A stretch of DNA of 64,000 nt from positions 62,001-126,000 of the forward strand of contig JAHDVF020000876.1 of assembly GCA_022606425.2 (NCBI GenBank), in the 5' to 3' direction. The DNA comes from Lepidostoma basale. Its lineage: Eukaryota > Arthropoda > Insecta > Trichoptera > Lepidostomatidae. Shown here piece after piece: positions 30,301-38,417 of the stretch (positions within the stretch are counted from its first letter, which is position 1; the number at the start of each line of letters is the position of its first letter). The notes under the pieces are model-generated. The model was not told where the DNA came from. It worked only from the letters and a program-made list of their open reading frames with translations, and did no database searches. The translations under genes and the position numbers were made by a program.

Positions 30301-33300
30301 AACTGTTATAATATCACATGTTTTATTGTACAACCGATGTTGCCATCATCAGGTGTTACAAACAACTTAAGATACTCAAAAAGTGTATAATAAAAAAATG
30401 CGATATTATAAGAGTGTTGTAAATTGAACAGTTAGTAATGTTGAAGTATCATAGTATCAAGGCCAAAACAATGCACAATATAATTAACATATCTCAGGGA
30501 TCCCTTTCTAATAGAGATTGCATGATTGATAGTATACATTTTGATTTTACACCAAAAACCTATAATAAATAAACCCTTTGATTATCAAAATACCACACCG
30601 TCTATGACTTGAATTTAATTTGAATGTCTAGTGGATGTACAATAGTACCTGAGTAGGACAACCACGCCTAGAAGTAAGAGATTGGCAGTTTCCAACTTTG
30701 AATTATGGAATGACCTGAGAAGCAAAACATTCATCAACTGTCGAATACACAATATTGAGATTATTTATTAAATAAAATGAGTCTTATCATGGATAGCTAC
30801 AGCACCACGCATGCCTCTAGTAACATAAGTATTTATGAAGTGAGAGTCACGGGATGCTCTGGTTCCAGGCAGCGGGGGCTCCCTGGTGCTGGGCAGCGGG
30901 GCGGCGCAAGGCTCGGGAGGCGGGGTGTACGAGGAAGGCGACGGAATCGTGCCCTCCACGCCCACGCTCTACGTGCCCCGGAGAAATGACGGGTGAGAAC
31001 AGTTGTGGTATTAATACACACACATCTACAGTACCCAACTTATTATAATATTATGTATATTCATGAACATTATTTCATGTTGCCTACTATACTCGCCCTC
31101 ACTGTGTTGTGAATTCATATTTGAATTAGGAATTCTAGTGCCGAAGTAAAGCTTGGAGTTGGCAAAAGAAGAACGACCGTAGGTTTCAAACTAAAAATGA
31201 ACTAACAGAAGGAATGGACTGCCACTTCTTGCACGCACGTTTAGGTTATAAAAATTTCTGCAGCATAAGCCGTAGAAATGAGATAGCGAGGAGATTGAGA
31301 AGAAGAATGTGCGGAAAAACAATGTATGATACAAGTACATAGTGTGAATGAAAGAAGAAGTTGAGGAGAGCCAAGAAAAACGTGGCATAACCAAATGAAT
31401 CAATTTCTTTAGGGTAACCATGTTTGAAATGAGAAAAATCGATGAGCGTGAATGTATGAATGTAGAAGAGGTGCGAGAGTTATGTCAGGATAGAACAATG
31501 TGGTAGTCCATCCTCTGCTTACCTATATGGAGAAAGGCATGATGGTTTGTTTAGTTTTTTTTGTTTTGAAACCCTTTATATACATACACGACTCTGATTT
31601 ATCACATTTCTGATAACCAGAATCCTTCTGTATTCTTCTTCTTCTTAAGCCTATTCCCGTCCATTCCTGGACAGGGGGTCTCTCCATTTGCTTCCACACC
31701 ACTCTGTCTTGTGCAGACTGCATCCAGGTTATTCGGACATGTCTGTTCAGGTTATCCTTCCACCGTAGTTGCGGTCGCCCTGCACTTCTCTTTGCCGTCC
31801 ACGGTCTCCAAGTCAGCAGTCTTCTTGTCCATTTTTGTTCCGAGTTTCTGTCTACGCGACCTGCCCATTCCCACATTAGAGTCGCTACCCGGTGGATGAT
31901 GTCAGTGACCTTTATTTTTGCTCTCACTGATCGTTTCTGACTTTGTCCCTTGGGTTTATTCCTAACATGGCTAATTGGATCACTCGTAGTTTCTGTGTTA
32001 TGTAAGGAAAATCTTCTGTGTGAATATTTAACAAATTTATTTGATATATTTTATTAAAATGATTGGGAATGTTAAATAAATTGTGTTGTGTTGACAGTTT
32101 CGGCGAGGCGGTGAGTTCCCCCGTGGGCAGCGGGAGTGGAGGGGGCCGCTTCACATTCGCGGAGGGCAGCGGGGGTGCAGCCGGCACCTCCGCGGGCTCC
32201 GGCGGGGGCGGCGCCATGGAGGACACGCACGCCGACCTCGCTTCGCAGCTCGCCCCCCAAGGTGACTTGAAATTATCCCCCTTTGTTAGAGAATTATTCA
32301 ATATTTGCACTCAAAGCTTCTTATCCTAATCATCAAATCACCCCTGCATCGCAGCTGGCTACATTTGCAGCTCATGATGTAAAAGAAAACTAATTAACCA
32401 TGACGCCGACTCTCCGAAGGAGTAAGCAGAAAGAATGGACTGCCACAATGTTTTTTCCTGGCGTATTTCTCTCACTTCCTCAATATTCATAAATCGTGTC
32501 ATGAATGTTATGTAGCAGACATTTAATATTTGATTGATTTGATCATGCCACATTTTCCTCGGTCTTTCTCTGTTTCTAGTTCCTTTTATTTTTTCTTCGT
32601 TCATTCTTTCCATGTGTCCAAACCATCTTATTGGTCCTTTCATCATTTTGTTCATAACATTTTCAATTCGCACTGCATTCACTTTTTATATCTGAATGTA
32701 TCTTATAAATCTTTTTACTTTAGTTCCTTACTACTAAATCGTATGTATTATTATGATAAGCGGGGCCAATCTGTCTGAGATGTAAATGTAGTCAACCGCT
32801 GCAAACGAAGCCAGCGGCAGAATGGGGGTTGAGGAAAATAGGTAAAATACTGGGAACGCACGGGATATGACTCCATTTTAAGAAGACGAGATACTCTCTA
32901 AAGTCAAGAGTCTTTGTCTTCTGAACGTATATACAGATATGAAAGATATCAATCTCCGGGGTGATGGTGAAGAAGGCAGGTTGGTTTTGAACACGGTGTC
33001 TGTGCTGCAGGTGACATCCCCTCCATCACGGTGACGGAGCCGGGCAGCGCGGAGGCGGGCGCCAGTGCGGGAGCGGGCGACGAGGACACCCCCACCGTCA
33101 GCTCGCAGAGTAGTCAGCCCGCGTCGCCTCTGCACCAGGTAGACCCTGATATATACATACGGCAATTAATGCTAGTGACATTCCCATCTTGATTTGTTTC
33201 ATGTGTACAGAAATACTTTGATGGATATAATATAAATGAATGTTATAACATTGCAATGCAGTATATTTAGCTCCCAATTTTATTTATGAATTAAAACACT

Positions 33301-35682
33301 CTTTTTTCCACTTTTGCTTATTTTTCTCGAAATGTTTCGAAGGCTTACATCTTCAACAACTGGAGAACGATGTAAACTGCAGTTTATGTCGTTTTCCCGT
33401 TGTTACAGTGTTAACGCCTTAAGTTTATCTGAAATTAAAATTTAACTCCTATGAAAGTAATGTTTTCATCAAAATTTTATACAGTACACTCTCGATTTTC
33501 CGGGGCCGGGTTAACCGGTAAGCAAATTATCCGGGACACTTGAGTCATTGAAAAAATATTTCACAATAGTACTTATAATGCAATCGTCACAATGACATTG
33601 GGCGTTTAGTTCACATTGGTGCCACCGCCAACATACTATTGTGGCTCTAAAGTCATAATTTTATTTTACTGTGAAAAAGTGTCTATGGTATAATGTCTAT
33701 ATCTATGGTATAATGGATAAACAGGAGTCGACTTTCAATTGAACAAAAACTCAAAATAATTCAAAAGTTTGAAAATAGTGCAACCGTTAAATATTTATTG
33801 AATCAATATAATGTTGGTGATTGAATTACACGGGACATTATTAATAAAAAGAGCTTTTTTTTCGGATTAACCGGGAAATCGATTATACAGGATTTTTTTA
33901 ACCATCCATCCCGGAAAATTGGGAGTGTACTGTATTTAATAATGGAATTTTACTTCAATATTTGCTATAAATACATCAAAGTAATCCATGGTTGAAATAA
34001 ATATTTAAATCATTATATGTTTTATACAATCTCCAATGTGAGTAGAAATAATAGTTCATTATAATGAAACAACGGGTTGTATCCAGGATAGATCCCAAAT
34101 CTCCTGTATCAGGAGCCAAGGGTTTTGTCCTCTTGACTTGGACTTGAATAATATTTATTTTTAACAAATTATCTGCGTTTTAACAAATGTTAAAGCTTAT
34201 TTTTAACAAATGATTTGCACGCTTCTCACGACAATGTATTACGACAATGTATTAAGAATGAAATGTTAAATATATTGAATTATTATTATTATTTTATTGA
34301 ATAGCCCTTTATATCATTACAGCTAGACCCAAATCCATGACAAGGGTATAGCTGTTATATTGATTCTCATGACATGTAGCTAAACAATTGCCATTTTACT
34401 GTCACGATTATTCTACACCAGACAGTGTGAGAATCACACTCATCGCCGGGAATATAACCCGGGACCTTCAGTGTGGCAGTCATAGCTGTTGCCACAAGGT
34501 TGTGACATGTTTATCTTCAAAGTGTTACCAAGGACAGCTTATTCATTGATTGATCTTGTCAACATTGCGCAGGTGGAGGAGGGCCGCGAGGCGGAGGCCT
34601 CCCCCAGCAGTGCGGCGCGCCCCCCGGCCCCCGTCCCGCCGCGCCACACCCCTCGCCCCGCGCCCCACCACCGCCCCACGCCCATCGTGTGGACTCCAGG
34701 TCACCCTCTACCCTAATCTATACATCTAGCCCACTAGCCCTAGCAAGGCCAAACAACAACACGCTCATAAATTAAAATTGAACTTGTAGAAAATTTAAAT
34801 TTTCATCAATATTATATGTGTTATGTACATAGACTTTTACATTATTGTTATAGAATGGATAAAAAGAATCAACCTACCTAACATACCATTATATTAATTG
34901 TTTTGGCCCAAACACTGTCGTACTTCAACATTATTTAATGTTTCAATTTTGAAATGCTACTATTGTACGAGTACATATCACAATTTATTTATTAACCTTT
35001 ATGAGATTGTCACGACAGCTGTTTCGCCAACCAACAATGTTGGCATCATCAGGTGTTACAAACAACAGTTGTTTGTCACAGCTGCGGATCAAATCAAATA
35101 GAATTAGTTTATTTACTCAAAAAACATTACAAACAGCATAAATGTTTAAGGCATCCATTGAGTATAGGAACAGTATAAACACATACAACATAATACCAGG
35201 AACAGAGATGGTTCAACATTAGGAAGACAAGATACTTTCTAAAGTCGAGAGTATATGTCCCCTGAACGTACCTTCACTAATATGAAAGATGTTGATCTCC
35301 GAGGAGACCGCTAGATGCCAACATAGGTTGGCGAAACAGCTGATTTTGCCAACATTGTTTAATAAAAAATTATAACTAAATTGTGGTAGTTATACTAACA
35401 GTGTTTCAAAATTCAAACATTGTTAACAGGTTAAGAAGAATTTGTTTTATGAATATTGATTTCAGTTCAGCAAAATATAAATAATTATTAACTGATTAAA
35501 GATGCACATCCATTGTTTGCAATCACCAAACTAAAGCTAGTAGTGGGTTTAATGTAATATTGTTGCGATGCTTGTCCCCAGAAGGCGAGATGAGGAGCAA
35601 CCAGTTCATGCAGCGAGGCATGCACCGCGGGCGCCGGCCTAACCGCCGGCCGCACCCGCACCCCAACTTCATGCGCTTCTGA
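12191..35682 (+). CDS. Tpr: Nucleoprotein TPR (Megator), nuclear-basket protein
   Basis: TPR is the main filament protein of the nuclear-pore basket and scaffolds mRNA export quality control, chromatin organisation and the spindle checkpoint. Exons: 12191-12392, 13383-18341, 19038-19339, 21149-21247, 23742-23858, 24425-24613, 25210-25344, 25474-25686, 26021-26207, 30869-30992, 32098-32261, 33011-33138, 34573-34699, 35582-35682. They join in phase into 2348 aa, close to the usual size of about 2350. Residues about 68-1690 are coiled coil with a break at the conserved SPTAAVTSRLIRSGM (from 393) and the RQRDMYKKQYS motif at 631. PTANIKPM and ASIRPM near 1711-1750 mark the start of the tail. Then follow a bipartite basic nuclear signal (about 1938-1954), an acidic stretch (about 1980-2065), VPSTPTLYVPRRNDG (ends at 2176) and a basic C-terminus. 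The introns after exon 1 are long and rich in transposons, but no exon is damaged. Identity is certain; exact acceptors of small exons could shift by a codon. Confidence 0.96.
12393..13382 (+). other. Tpr intron 1, with an unidentified fragment at 12960-13237
   Basis: The 12972-13235 stretch is open (SIPKSSLALSTSPRIKQLL, ending RRKRNSH) and has more C and less T than the intron. Its last 75 bp resemble the interior of the hAT MITE at 6849-6927. It is probably captured or mobile-element sequence. The rest of the intron shows nothing. Confidence 0.45.
13383..18341 (+). CDS. Tpr: Tpr exon 2: giant coiled-coil exon
   Basis: This single 4959-bp exon encodes residues 68-1720. The acceptor is ttttttttag (AG 13381-13382) and the donor gtaagt is at 18342. 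It has heptad-rich Leu/Glu/Lys/Gln throughout, the SPTAA loop at 393, and PTANIKPMAG at the end. Reading through the donor would stop after a few codons. Confidence 0.96.
18390..18513 (+). mobile_element. SINE family A fragment with alternative 3' tail
   Basis: The body (tgtcctgagaatca) is followed by gtacaagtaattgggttc and tgctgtatac, the same tail as at 24160-24195 and (reversed) 61958-62000. The tRNA-like head is mostly lost. Confidence 0.55.
18655..18800. mobile_element. Foldback MITE, family F2
   Basis: The arms are gaatgaaaacctctgttttct and agatgttttcattcatatt, with atgacatgtttcacc opposite cattcccatgaaatat. It lies in Tpr intron 2. The 18514-18654 and 18801-19037 stretches show no feature. 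Confidence 0.65.
19038..19339 (+). CDS. Tpr: Tpr exon 3
   Basis: The acceptor is atttgcag and the donor gttaga is at 19340. The exon encodes SASVSGVVSQLRRAAGETP, the conserved ASIRPMAS, then a His/Pro/Ser-rich stretch. It is GC-rich. Confidence 0.93.
19521..20848 (-). mobile_element. Mariner transposon 1, apparently full length
   Basis: The element is about 1.33 kb, with 29-bp inverted repeats at 19523-19551 and 20807-20835 (aggtctgttcaaaaagtatc... and complement) that match perfectly. The left flank is tatgta; the right end shows three tandem cagacct units before tatgta. Mariners duplicate TA, so the exact right border is uncertain. It carries an uninterrupted transposase. Confidence 0.9.
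19575..20693 (-). CDS. Mariner transposase, open (372 codons)
   Basis: This DD34D transposase cuts and pastes the surrounding element. It shows a paired helix-turn-helix N-terminus (RITVREVAEDLNISIGSCHS), the WVPHEL-position motif replaced by KFVPKLL, a first Asp in ITGDESW, a second in HHDNAPAHTS, and a third 34 residues later in YSPDLAPCDFFLF. There is no stop or frameshift. The annotated ATG may lie upstream of the true start, because typical transposases are about 345-350 aa. Apart from the altered linker motif it could be functional; activity is not shown. Confidence 0.9.
   Translation of the reverse strand: MTAVLLGCVLARLRFLPIPKNGSKNLYQILCENKKSAHAFRMLTVAYGEATLDQSNVYRWYKMFSEGREDMNDEERAGRPSTSTTDENIDKVKKIVLANRRITVREVAEDLNISIGSCHSILTNDLGMSRVAAKFVPKLLNFDQKQHRVNIAQEMLDSVRDDPNVLQRVITGDESWVYGYDVETKAQSSQWKLPHEPRPKKARQVRSNVKVLLTVFFDCRGVVHHEFLPQGSTVNKEYYLQVMRNLREAIRQKRPDLWKNKNWLLHHDNAPAHTSLLVREYLAKNNTVMVPQPPYSPDLAPCDFFLFPKLKRPMKGRRYATIEEIKTASKEELNKITKNDFFKCFEDWKKRWHKCIISEGNYFEGDKIDIHE
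21149..21247 (+). CDS. Tpr: Tpr exon 4
   Basis: The acceptor is tctttag and the donor gtgagt is at 21248. The exon encodes 33 residues, DMESEVGGGADLGAL..., phase 0 at both ends. Confidence 0.9.
21595..22881 (+). mobile_element. Mariner transposon 2, full length
   Basis: The 1287-bp element in Tpr intron 4 is flanked by TA (21593-21594 and 22882-22883). Its 31-bp inverted ends start ttaggtccttacatat and differ at one base. Complete ends, duplicated TA and an open transposase point to a recent insertion. Confidence 0.95.
21784..22803 (+). CDS. Mariner transposase, open (339 aa)
   Basis: This transposase has the length typical of the family. It starts MENLKYRVIYEYEFHRGTS with a helix-turn-helix, GRPETK linker, WVPHEL motif, first Asp in ITCDKKW, second in LHDNARPHTA, third 34 residues later in YSPDLAPTDYYFF, and C-terminal RWQKCIDINGTYFD. 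It is a DD34D enzyme without stops. The in-frame codons before 21784 are element leader. ITCDKKW differs from the usual TGDEKW, but the catalytic Asp is present. Confidence 0.93.
   Translation: MENLKYRVIYEYEFHRGTSAAERARRINDVYGDGAAKENTVRFWFQRVRSGNFDLQNKPRGRPETKVDNEELKAIVEADPSQTTSELAAGCGVTDKTVLIHLKQIGKVKKLERWVPHELSEANQQTRVDCCVALLNRHNNEGILNRIITCDKKWILYDNRKRSSQWLNPAEPAKPYPKRKLTPKKLLVSVWWTSAGVVHYSFLKSGQTITADVYYQQLQTMMEKLAAKQPRLVNRSRPLLLHDNARPHTAQQTATKLEELKLECLRHPPYSPDLAPTDYYFFRNLDNFLQGKKFNSDGAVQTDFKDFIDSRPNVFFSKGIDELPMRWQKCIDINGTYFD
22925..23645 (-). pseudogene. Fragment of a non-LTR reverse transcriptase
   Basis: Two open pieces on the minus strand match the C-terminal half of jockey-like reverse transcriptases: 23636-23427 (LKLQNNIHSVLEWTKINKLYFNISKC, the strand after the catalytic motif) and 23367-23071 (FLYNSLVSGLEFSTLVWAPH, then IEKVQKKFLRFLYLKEYGYP). 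They are in different frames. It lies in Tpr intron 4. Confidence 0.75.
23742..23858 (+). CDS. Tpr: Tpr exon 5
   Basis: The acceptor is gtgtttcag and the donor gtctat is at 23859. The exon encodes GVALVLPRMEPPAPAAHSH... ending in a His-rich run (HPHPHHAHHQ). The donor is weak but the phase is correct. Confidence 0.88.
23965..24215 (+). mobile_element. tRNA-derived SINE, family A
   Basis: The tRNA-like head gacgaccttcgtggcagagt .. gggttcgattcccggcgat is followed by the shared body and the alternative tail tgtatactgtaattgggtt..ctgttgtatac. It lies in Tpr intron 5. Positions 24293-24345 hold a scrap of the foldback family F1 (atcaatgaggtttcagtaaaa). Confidence 0.8.
24425..24613 (+). CDS. Tpr: Tpr exon 6, nuclear localisation signal
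   Basis: The acceptor is ctgtgcag and the donor gtatcg is at 24614. After a Ser/Gly/Ala-rich stretch it encodes ALKRQRPAHTLKPQPKRLRV, which resembles the bipartite signal in the vertebrate TPR tail. Confidence 0.92.
24614..25209 (+). other. Tpr intron 6
   Basis: AT-rich intron. The pair aaaatatttaataaataaattgg and ctatttattaagtatttttac suggests an old small foldback element at about 24740-24890. Nothing else is visible. Confidence 0.4.
25210..25344 (+). CDS. Tpr: Tpr exon 7
   Basis: The acceptor is cccagcag and the donor gtatgt is at 25345. The exon encodes VEYQVPTSSQRDQEDEGVI then VVDSEDEEGQYADNYQ, matching the VIVIDSDDE segment of vertebrate TPR. Confidence 0.93.
25474..25686 (+). CDS. 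Tpr: Tpr exon 8, acidic tract
   Basis: The acceptor is gcttccag and the donor gtacac is at 25687. Its 71 residues are over half Glu/Asp (EEAEEEDEDEEAEEEDEDEE). The acidic tract follows the VVDSEDE motif, as in other TPR proteins. Confidence 0.93.
26021..26207 (+). CDS. Tpr: Tpr exon 9
   Basis: The acceptor is atgctag and the donor gttaat is at 26208. The exon encodes ELPAQSGGDSEAVGGSSDAG, then an Ala/Pro/Ser-rich run, and ends QAVTSGTQG. The acceptor lacks a strong pyrimidine tract. Confidence 0.88.
26566..27725 (-). mobile_element. Mariner transposon 3, decayed
   Basis: About 1.16 kb in Tpr intron 9 lie between inverted ends ggggtacaaataagttctcg (26566) and its complement (to about 27725), next to TA on the left. 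It carries a broken transposase. Confidence 0.85.
26640..27556 (-). pseudogene. Mariner transposase pseudogene
   Basis: Read on the minus strand, it starts MADFAQKKDFAGNFITLLY, soon meets a stop, and continues as EEIAESLG (helix-turn-helix). Later pieces are MVCIWWDQLGVVYYELLKPN and KVILQHDTA (second Asp region), and a C-terminus resembling KLSGRWEKVIAS. Stops, frameshifts and a lost third-Asp region show that it is dead. Confidence 0.82.
27770..27935. mobile_element. Foldback MITE, family F2
   Basis: This is a near-perfect palindrome of arms acaaatgaaagtgtctgtttt and complement, with ttctagaag and the central motif aatgcgttagaaaggcaaaac. It lies directly beside mariner 3. Confidence 0.75.
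27936..29117 (+). other. Tpr intron 9, left-middle part
   Basis: Near 28000 the motif gaagatggcagcgagctg recurs at 53892 and marks an unidentified repeat end. A minus-strand open stretch at 28257-28000 matches nothing I know. The rest is AT-rich with no feature I can support. Confidence 0.4.
29118..29367. mobile_element. pogo/Tigger-type MITE
   Basis: The 250-bp element is flanked by TA on both sides. It begins cagtcatccctcg and ends cgagggattactg, ends typical of pogo/Tigger-derived MITEs. There is no coding sequence. Confidence 0.75.
29368..30868 (+). other. Tpr intron 9, right part
   Basis: Contains a segment around 29840-30060 with GC-rich tracts that ends caataaagttcaacattgaa and could be the 3' side of a solo LTR, but I found no matching 5' border. 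Near 30340 the motif tgccatcatcaggtgttac also occurs at 35041. Nothing else is recognisable. Confidence 0.35.
30869..30992 (+). CDS. Tpr: Tpr exon 10
   Basis: The acceptor is ggttccag and the donor gtgaga is at 30993. The exon encodes GSGGSLVLGSG... then VPSTPTLYVPRRNDG, a strongly conserved TPR tail motif. Confidence 0.93.
31140..31550 (+). mobile_element. LINE family A, decayed copy
   Basis: Fragments resembling KAWSWQKKND, ..MCGKTMYD, and the tail ggtagtccatcctctgctta..gatggtttgtttagtt are visible with several deletions. It lies in Tpr intron 10. Confidence 0.6.
31560..31930 (-). mobile_element. RTE/BovB-like LINE 3' fragment
   Basis: The minus-strand frame from 31927 reads IIHRVATLMWEWAGRVDRNS, then KWTRRLLTWRPWTAKRSAGR and AQDRVVWKQMERPPVQEWTG. 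This is the C-terminal end of a second LINE family, distinct from family A. Confidence 0.75.
32098..32261 (+). CDS. Tpr: Tpr exon 11
   Basis: The acceptor is gttgacag and the donor gtgact is at 32262. The exon encodes FGEAVSSPVGSGSGGGRFTF, then Gly/Ser repeats and MEDTHADLASQLAPQG. It corresponds to the GFAEAIHSP...RFRFG region of vertebrate TPR. Confidence 0.92.
32388..32685 (-). mobile_element. LINE family A, 5'-truncated copy
   Basis: The minus-strand frame reads RIENVMNKMMKGPIRWFGHM, then KMWHDQINQILN and [19 protein letters not shown]. The tail is at 32388-32440. It lies in Tpr intron 11. Confidence 0.78.
32875..32970. repeat. Dispersed repeat near Tpr exon 12
   Basis: The run aagacgagatactctctaaagtc .. 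atatgaaagatatcaatctccg recurs at 35219-35315 with scattered changes. It is probably part of an unidentified mobile element. Confidence 0.45.
33011..33138 (+). CDS. Tpr: Tpr exon 12
   Basis: The acceptor is gtgctgcag and the donor gtagac is at 33139. The exon encodes DIPSITVTEPGSAEAGASAG, then DEDTPTVSSQSSQPASPLHQ. Confidence 0.92.
33482..33932 (+). mobile_element. Tigger/pogo element, internally deleted
   Basis: The 451-bp element between TA duplications begins cagtacactctcgatttt and ends ggagtgtactg. It keeps part of a transposase N-terminus at 33725-33850: LSIEQKLKIIQKFENSATVK, LLNQYNVGD, a stop, then ITRDIINKK, the CENP-B-like helix-turn-helix of Tigger transposases. The catalytic region is missing. 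It lies in Tpr intron 12. Confidence 0.85.
34020..34135 (+). mobile_element. SINE-like repeat, family C
   Basis: Matches the copies at 1128 and 4668 (tacaatctccaatgtgagta, tcattataatgaaac, ctcctgtatcaggagccaag). Confidence 0.45.
34290..34503 (-). mobile_element. tRNA-derived SINE, family A
   Basis: On the minus strand the head carries a decayed B box (ggtcccgggttatattccc) and the body has attgtttagctac and atatcaataa-type elements. It ends just before Tpr exon 13 (starts 34573). Confidence 0.7.
34573..34699 (+). CDS. Tpr: Tpr exon 13
   Basis: The acceptor is attgcgcag and the donor gtcacc is at 34700. The exon encodes VEEGREAEASPSSAARPPAP, then a Pro/His/Arg-rich stretch ending RPTPIVWTPG. 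Confidence 0.9.
34700..35581 (+). other. Tpr intron 13
   Basis: Contains three dispersed repeats shared with other introns: gttggcatcatcaggtgttac (35040), the gtttatttactcaaaaaac run (35107), and the aagacaagatactttctaaag run (35222). The motif ggcgaaacagctg occurs at both ends of the cluster (35015 region reversed, 35330), so it may be one mobile element of about 320 bp. Confidence 0.4.
35582..35682 (+). CDS. Tpr: Tpr exon 14 with stop codon
   Basis: The acceptor is gtccccag (AG 35580-35581). The exon encodes EGEMRSNQFMQRGMHRGRRP, then basic/His/Pro residues ending NFMRF and TGA. A basic Arg-Gly-type C-terminus is usual for TPR. Confidence 0.93.
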
Positions 35683-35935
35683 AGACTGACCAGCTCCAGC
35701 TCACACATCACCACTGACACTTAGAGTCTCAGGTGTGCACTGACTTCAACTTATATTTGAGGTTCTGTATTGTCCGCTTGTTTCTGCTGATGGCTTCTCC
35801 AAGGAATTATAAAATGAGTACTCCCACCCCGAGTGGCTACAGACTCTTTATTTGTTCTTTCGGAGAAGCTGTCGTTAACAGGAGACAATCACAGTATTAG
35901 GAAAGATATACAAATGGATGACTTATCTTTATATA

Positions 35936-35941
35936 AATAAA
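35936..35941 (+). promoter_or_regulatory. Possible Tpr polyadenylation signal
   Basis: This is the first AATAAA, 254 bp after the stop. Others lie at 36286-36291 and 36409-36414, so the 3' UTR could be about 270, 620 or 750 nt. Confidence 0.45.
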
Positions 35942-36538
35942 AGAAAATTTATTACAATATTAGCTAAAGAGTGTTCCGTCTAATGGATGAATGAACTATT
36001 CTATAAATGACGGGGCCCACATTCCTGGCCGGGAAGTGAGGTGATATGGTGAATATGTGAGAACTCAGTGATAATACAAATGTGTTTTAATTGTGTATTG
36101 ATTTATATTCCTTATTAGCGGGTGATGCATACTTTGTACATTATTGAAATTAGGTATACCCGGTATGCTGGTTGTCTGTAGTTTTAAAATAAGATGGGAG
36201 GACCCTAGTCCTAACTAAGGACTGTTAGTATTACACTATAATTACTCTACGCTATGGAAACTTAAAAAGAATAATTTAAATTTATAATAAATAATTGCTT
36301 TTTCTATATTTGTGTACGATGATCCCATGTTTTTATTTTTATTGTAATTAGATATTACGGTTACTATGTACATTTTATTAGCCCTATACCCGTGGCACGC
36401 GCTGACCTAATAAAATGATACTTATTCAACCGGGCTCTTTCATTTCTGCTGCACACACTTGCCGCCGCCATACCTCACTCCCATACACATGTGTGAGATA
36501 TAATAAGGAAAATAATGTACGAGTAAGTCTGACATATA

Positions 36539-37385
36539 CCAGGTGTATGCATATGTCTTTTCCGGTTTCACTAAAAGATGGCGCCACCGAACAGTACGCA
36601 GCGTATGAATGTGACACTACGTCAGTTTGTTCGTCTGACATTAACCTACACACACAAACACAAGTTGAATCCGCCAAACAATAGCGTCTGTGTTGTATCG
36701 TTTAGTGATCATGTTGACTTTTGTTCCTGAAAAATAATATTTGCGGCACGCATTGCTTTTCTCATTTAATCAAAAGAAAAAGGCTGTTGTAGTGGCATCG
36801 TTTTCTGGTAGAAACATATGGTGAACACGCTTCATTGATTAGAACATGTGAGACATGGTTTCATCAAAACGCTTCGGCAAGAAGACCATGCTTTGTGTCT
36901 GGTCGGACCAGAGCGGTATTGTCTATTATGAACTCTTGAAGCTCGGCGAAACGGTTAATGCACAACTCTATCGCCAACAAATGATTAATTTTAACCACGC
37001 ATTGATAGAAAGATGACCAGAATGGGCCAGAAGATATGGCAAAGTGATTTTGTTACACGACGACTCGCCGCCTCACACAGCAAAACCAGTGAAAGACACC
37101 ATGAAATCACTTGGATGGGACATCCTTTCGCACCCGCCGTACTCCCCCGACCTGGCACCATCTGACTCGCCTCTTCGCATCAATAGGGCACGCGCTCGCT
37201 GAGTAACACTTCAGCAATTTGGCTCGGCGAATGGTTTTCCGCAAAAGACAAACAGTTTTTCAGGCATGGTAACTTACCTGAAAGATGGGCGAAGTGTGTA
37301 GAAGCATATGGTCAATATTTTGAATAAACAAATATCAATTTCCCTTGAAAATTACGTGTTTTCTTTACCATATGCATACACCTGG
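36539..37385 (+). mobile_element. Mariner 4, internally deleted
   Basis: The 847-bp element lies between TA duplications (36537-36538 and 37386-37387), with inverted ends ccaggtgtatgcatatg. It lacks the N-terminal third of a transposase and the rest is broken. Confidence 0.88.
36840..37325 (+). pseudogene. Mariner transposase remnant
   Basis: Pieces read FGKKTMLCVWSDQSGIVYYE, a stop after ALIER, KVILLHDDSPPHTAKPVKD (second Asp) and SHPPYSPDLAPSD (third Asp, 34 residues later), then frameshifts and a C-terminus resembling LPERWAKCVEAYGQYFE. The helix-turn-helix domain is deleted. Confidence 0.82.
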
Positions 37386-37399
37386 TATAAGTAGCATGT

Positions 37400-38185
37400 T
37401 CACAGCGGGTGGCCCAACAGAAAGTGGCGTTGAAAGATGGGGTTGGTGCGGGTAACAAAGTGAATGGAGCTTTAAAAACTGTTATTGGAAACGAAAATTT
37501 ATCAATGATAGCAAAAATGGCCGTTCACAATGGAATTTAAGTACCAACCCTGATGTATGGAAGTGAATCATGGAACTGGCAGAAGAAGCATGAAAGCAGA
37601 ATAAATGCGGTAGAGATGAGATCCCTAAGACGTATGTGTAGACGTAGTCAAAATTTTAAATTCTGATATCAGGAAGGAAGAAAGTATTCTTTTTATTCCT
37701 GGCGCTACCCCAACTAATTGTCTGTGTTGACTTTTGGGGTCGGCTTTTCTCGATCTCAGGCTGTACCTTTTACGGTTCTGAGTATCGCCTTCACTCAAGC
37801 CATTTCTCTGCAAGACGCTATTGCACTGAATCATTCACGTGTTCCTAGATCTTCCTCTGGATGGTTGATGAGGAAGATTCACAGAGCGTGGACAAAATTA
37901 TGAAAAGATCATTGCGTTGGTTTCGATATATGGAAAGCATGGATGAAGGAAGAATGGTTAAGAAAGTATACGTAATGGTGTGAATCGAGTACGGAGTCGT
38001 GAGAGACTGAGGAAAACATGGCATGACCAAATTAATCAAATTTTAAAAGTAGTCAGAAGAATCGACGTGCGTGCATGACTCGCTGTATGAATGTGGAGGA
38101 AGGTAGAGACGTATGTCAGGATCGAGTAATGTGGCGGTCCATTCTCCGCCTACCCCCCTGGGAAACTGTGTGATGGTTTGTTGTT
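37400..38185 (+). mobile_element. LINE family A copy with a foreign insert
   Basis: Readable pieces run from VGAGNKVNGALKTVI through AKMAVHNGI-VPTLMYGSESW and MRSLRRMC to WHDQINQILK and the tail ctacccccctggg..gatggtttgttgttgtg. Positions about 37680-37870 (ttcctggcgctaccccaact .. ggatggttgatgagg) are not LINE and interrupt it; their nature is unknown. Confidence 0.7.
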
Positions 38186-38417
38186 GTGTTGTATAAAGAA
38201 AATAAGTTCAATCATTTTTAACCCTCTCCAAAACTCAGTCTTCCTCTATCTCGACAAATTGTCTAAATTGCCGACATTAAATATACTCGTATATAACTAA
38301 TGAAGGTAAGAAAAAAAAAAGTGTGTGTACTTATATACGCACGTAAGAAGTCTCAAATGTTATCCCGCATGCCAATACTCTACGTTAGTAGAAAATATGA
38401 TAATTTATATATAAAGA

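Noticed and set aside
36415..36684. Open frame after Tpr
   Set aside because: It spans the end of the 3' UTR region and the start of a mariner; no family resemblance.
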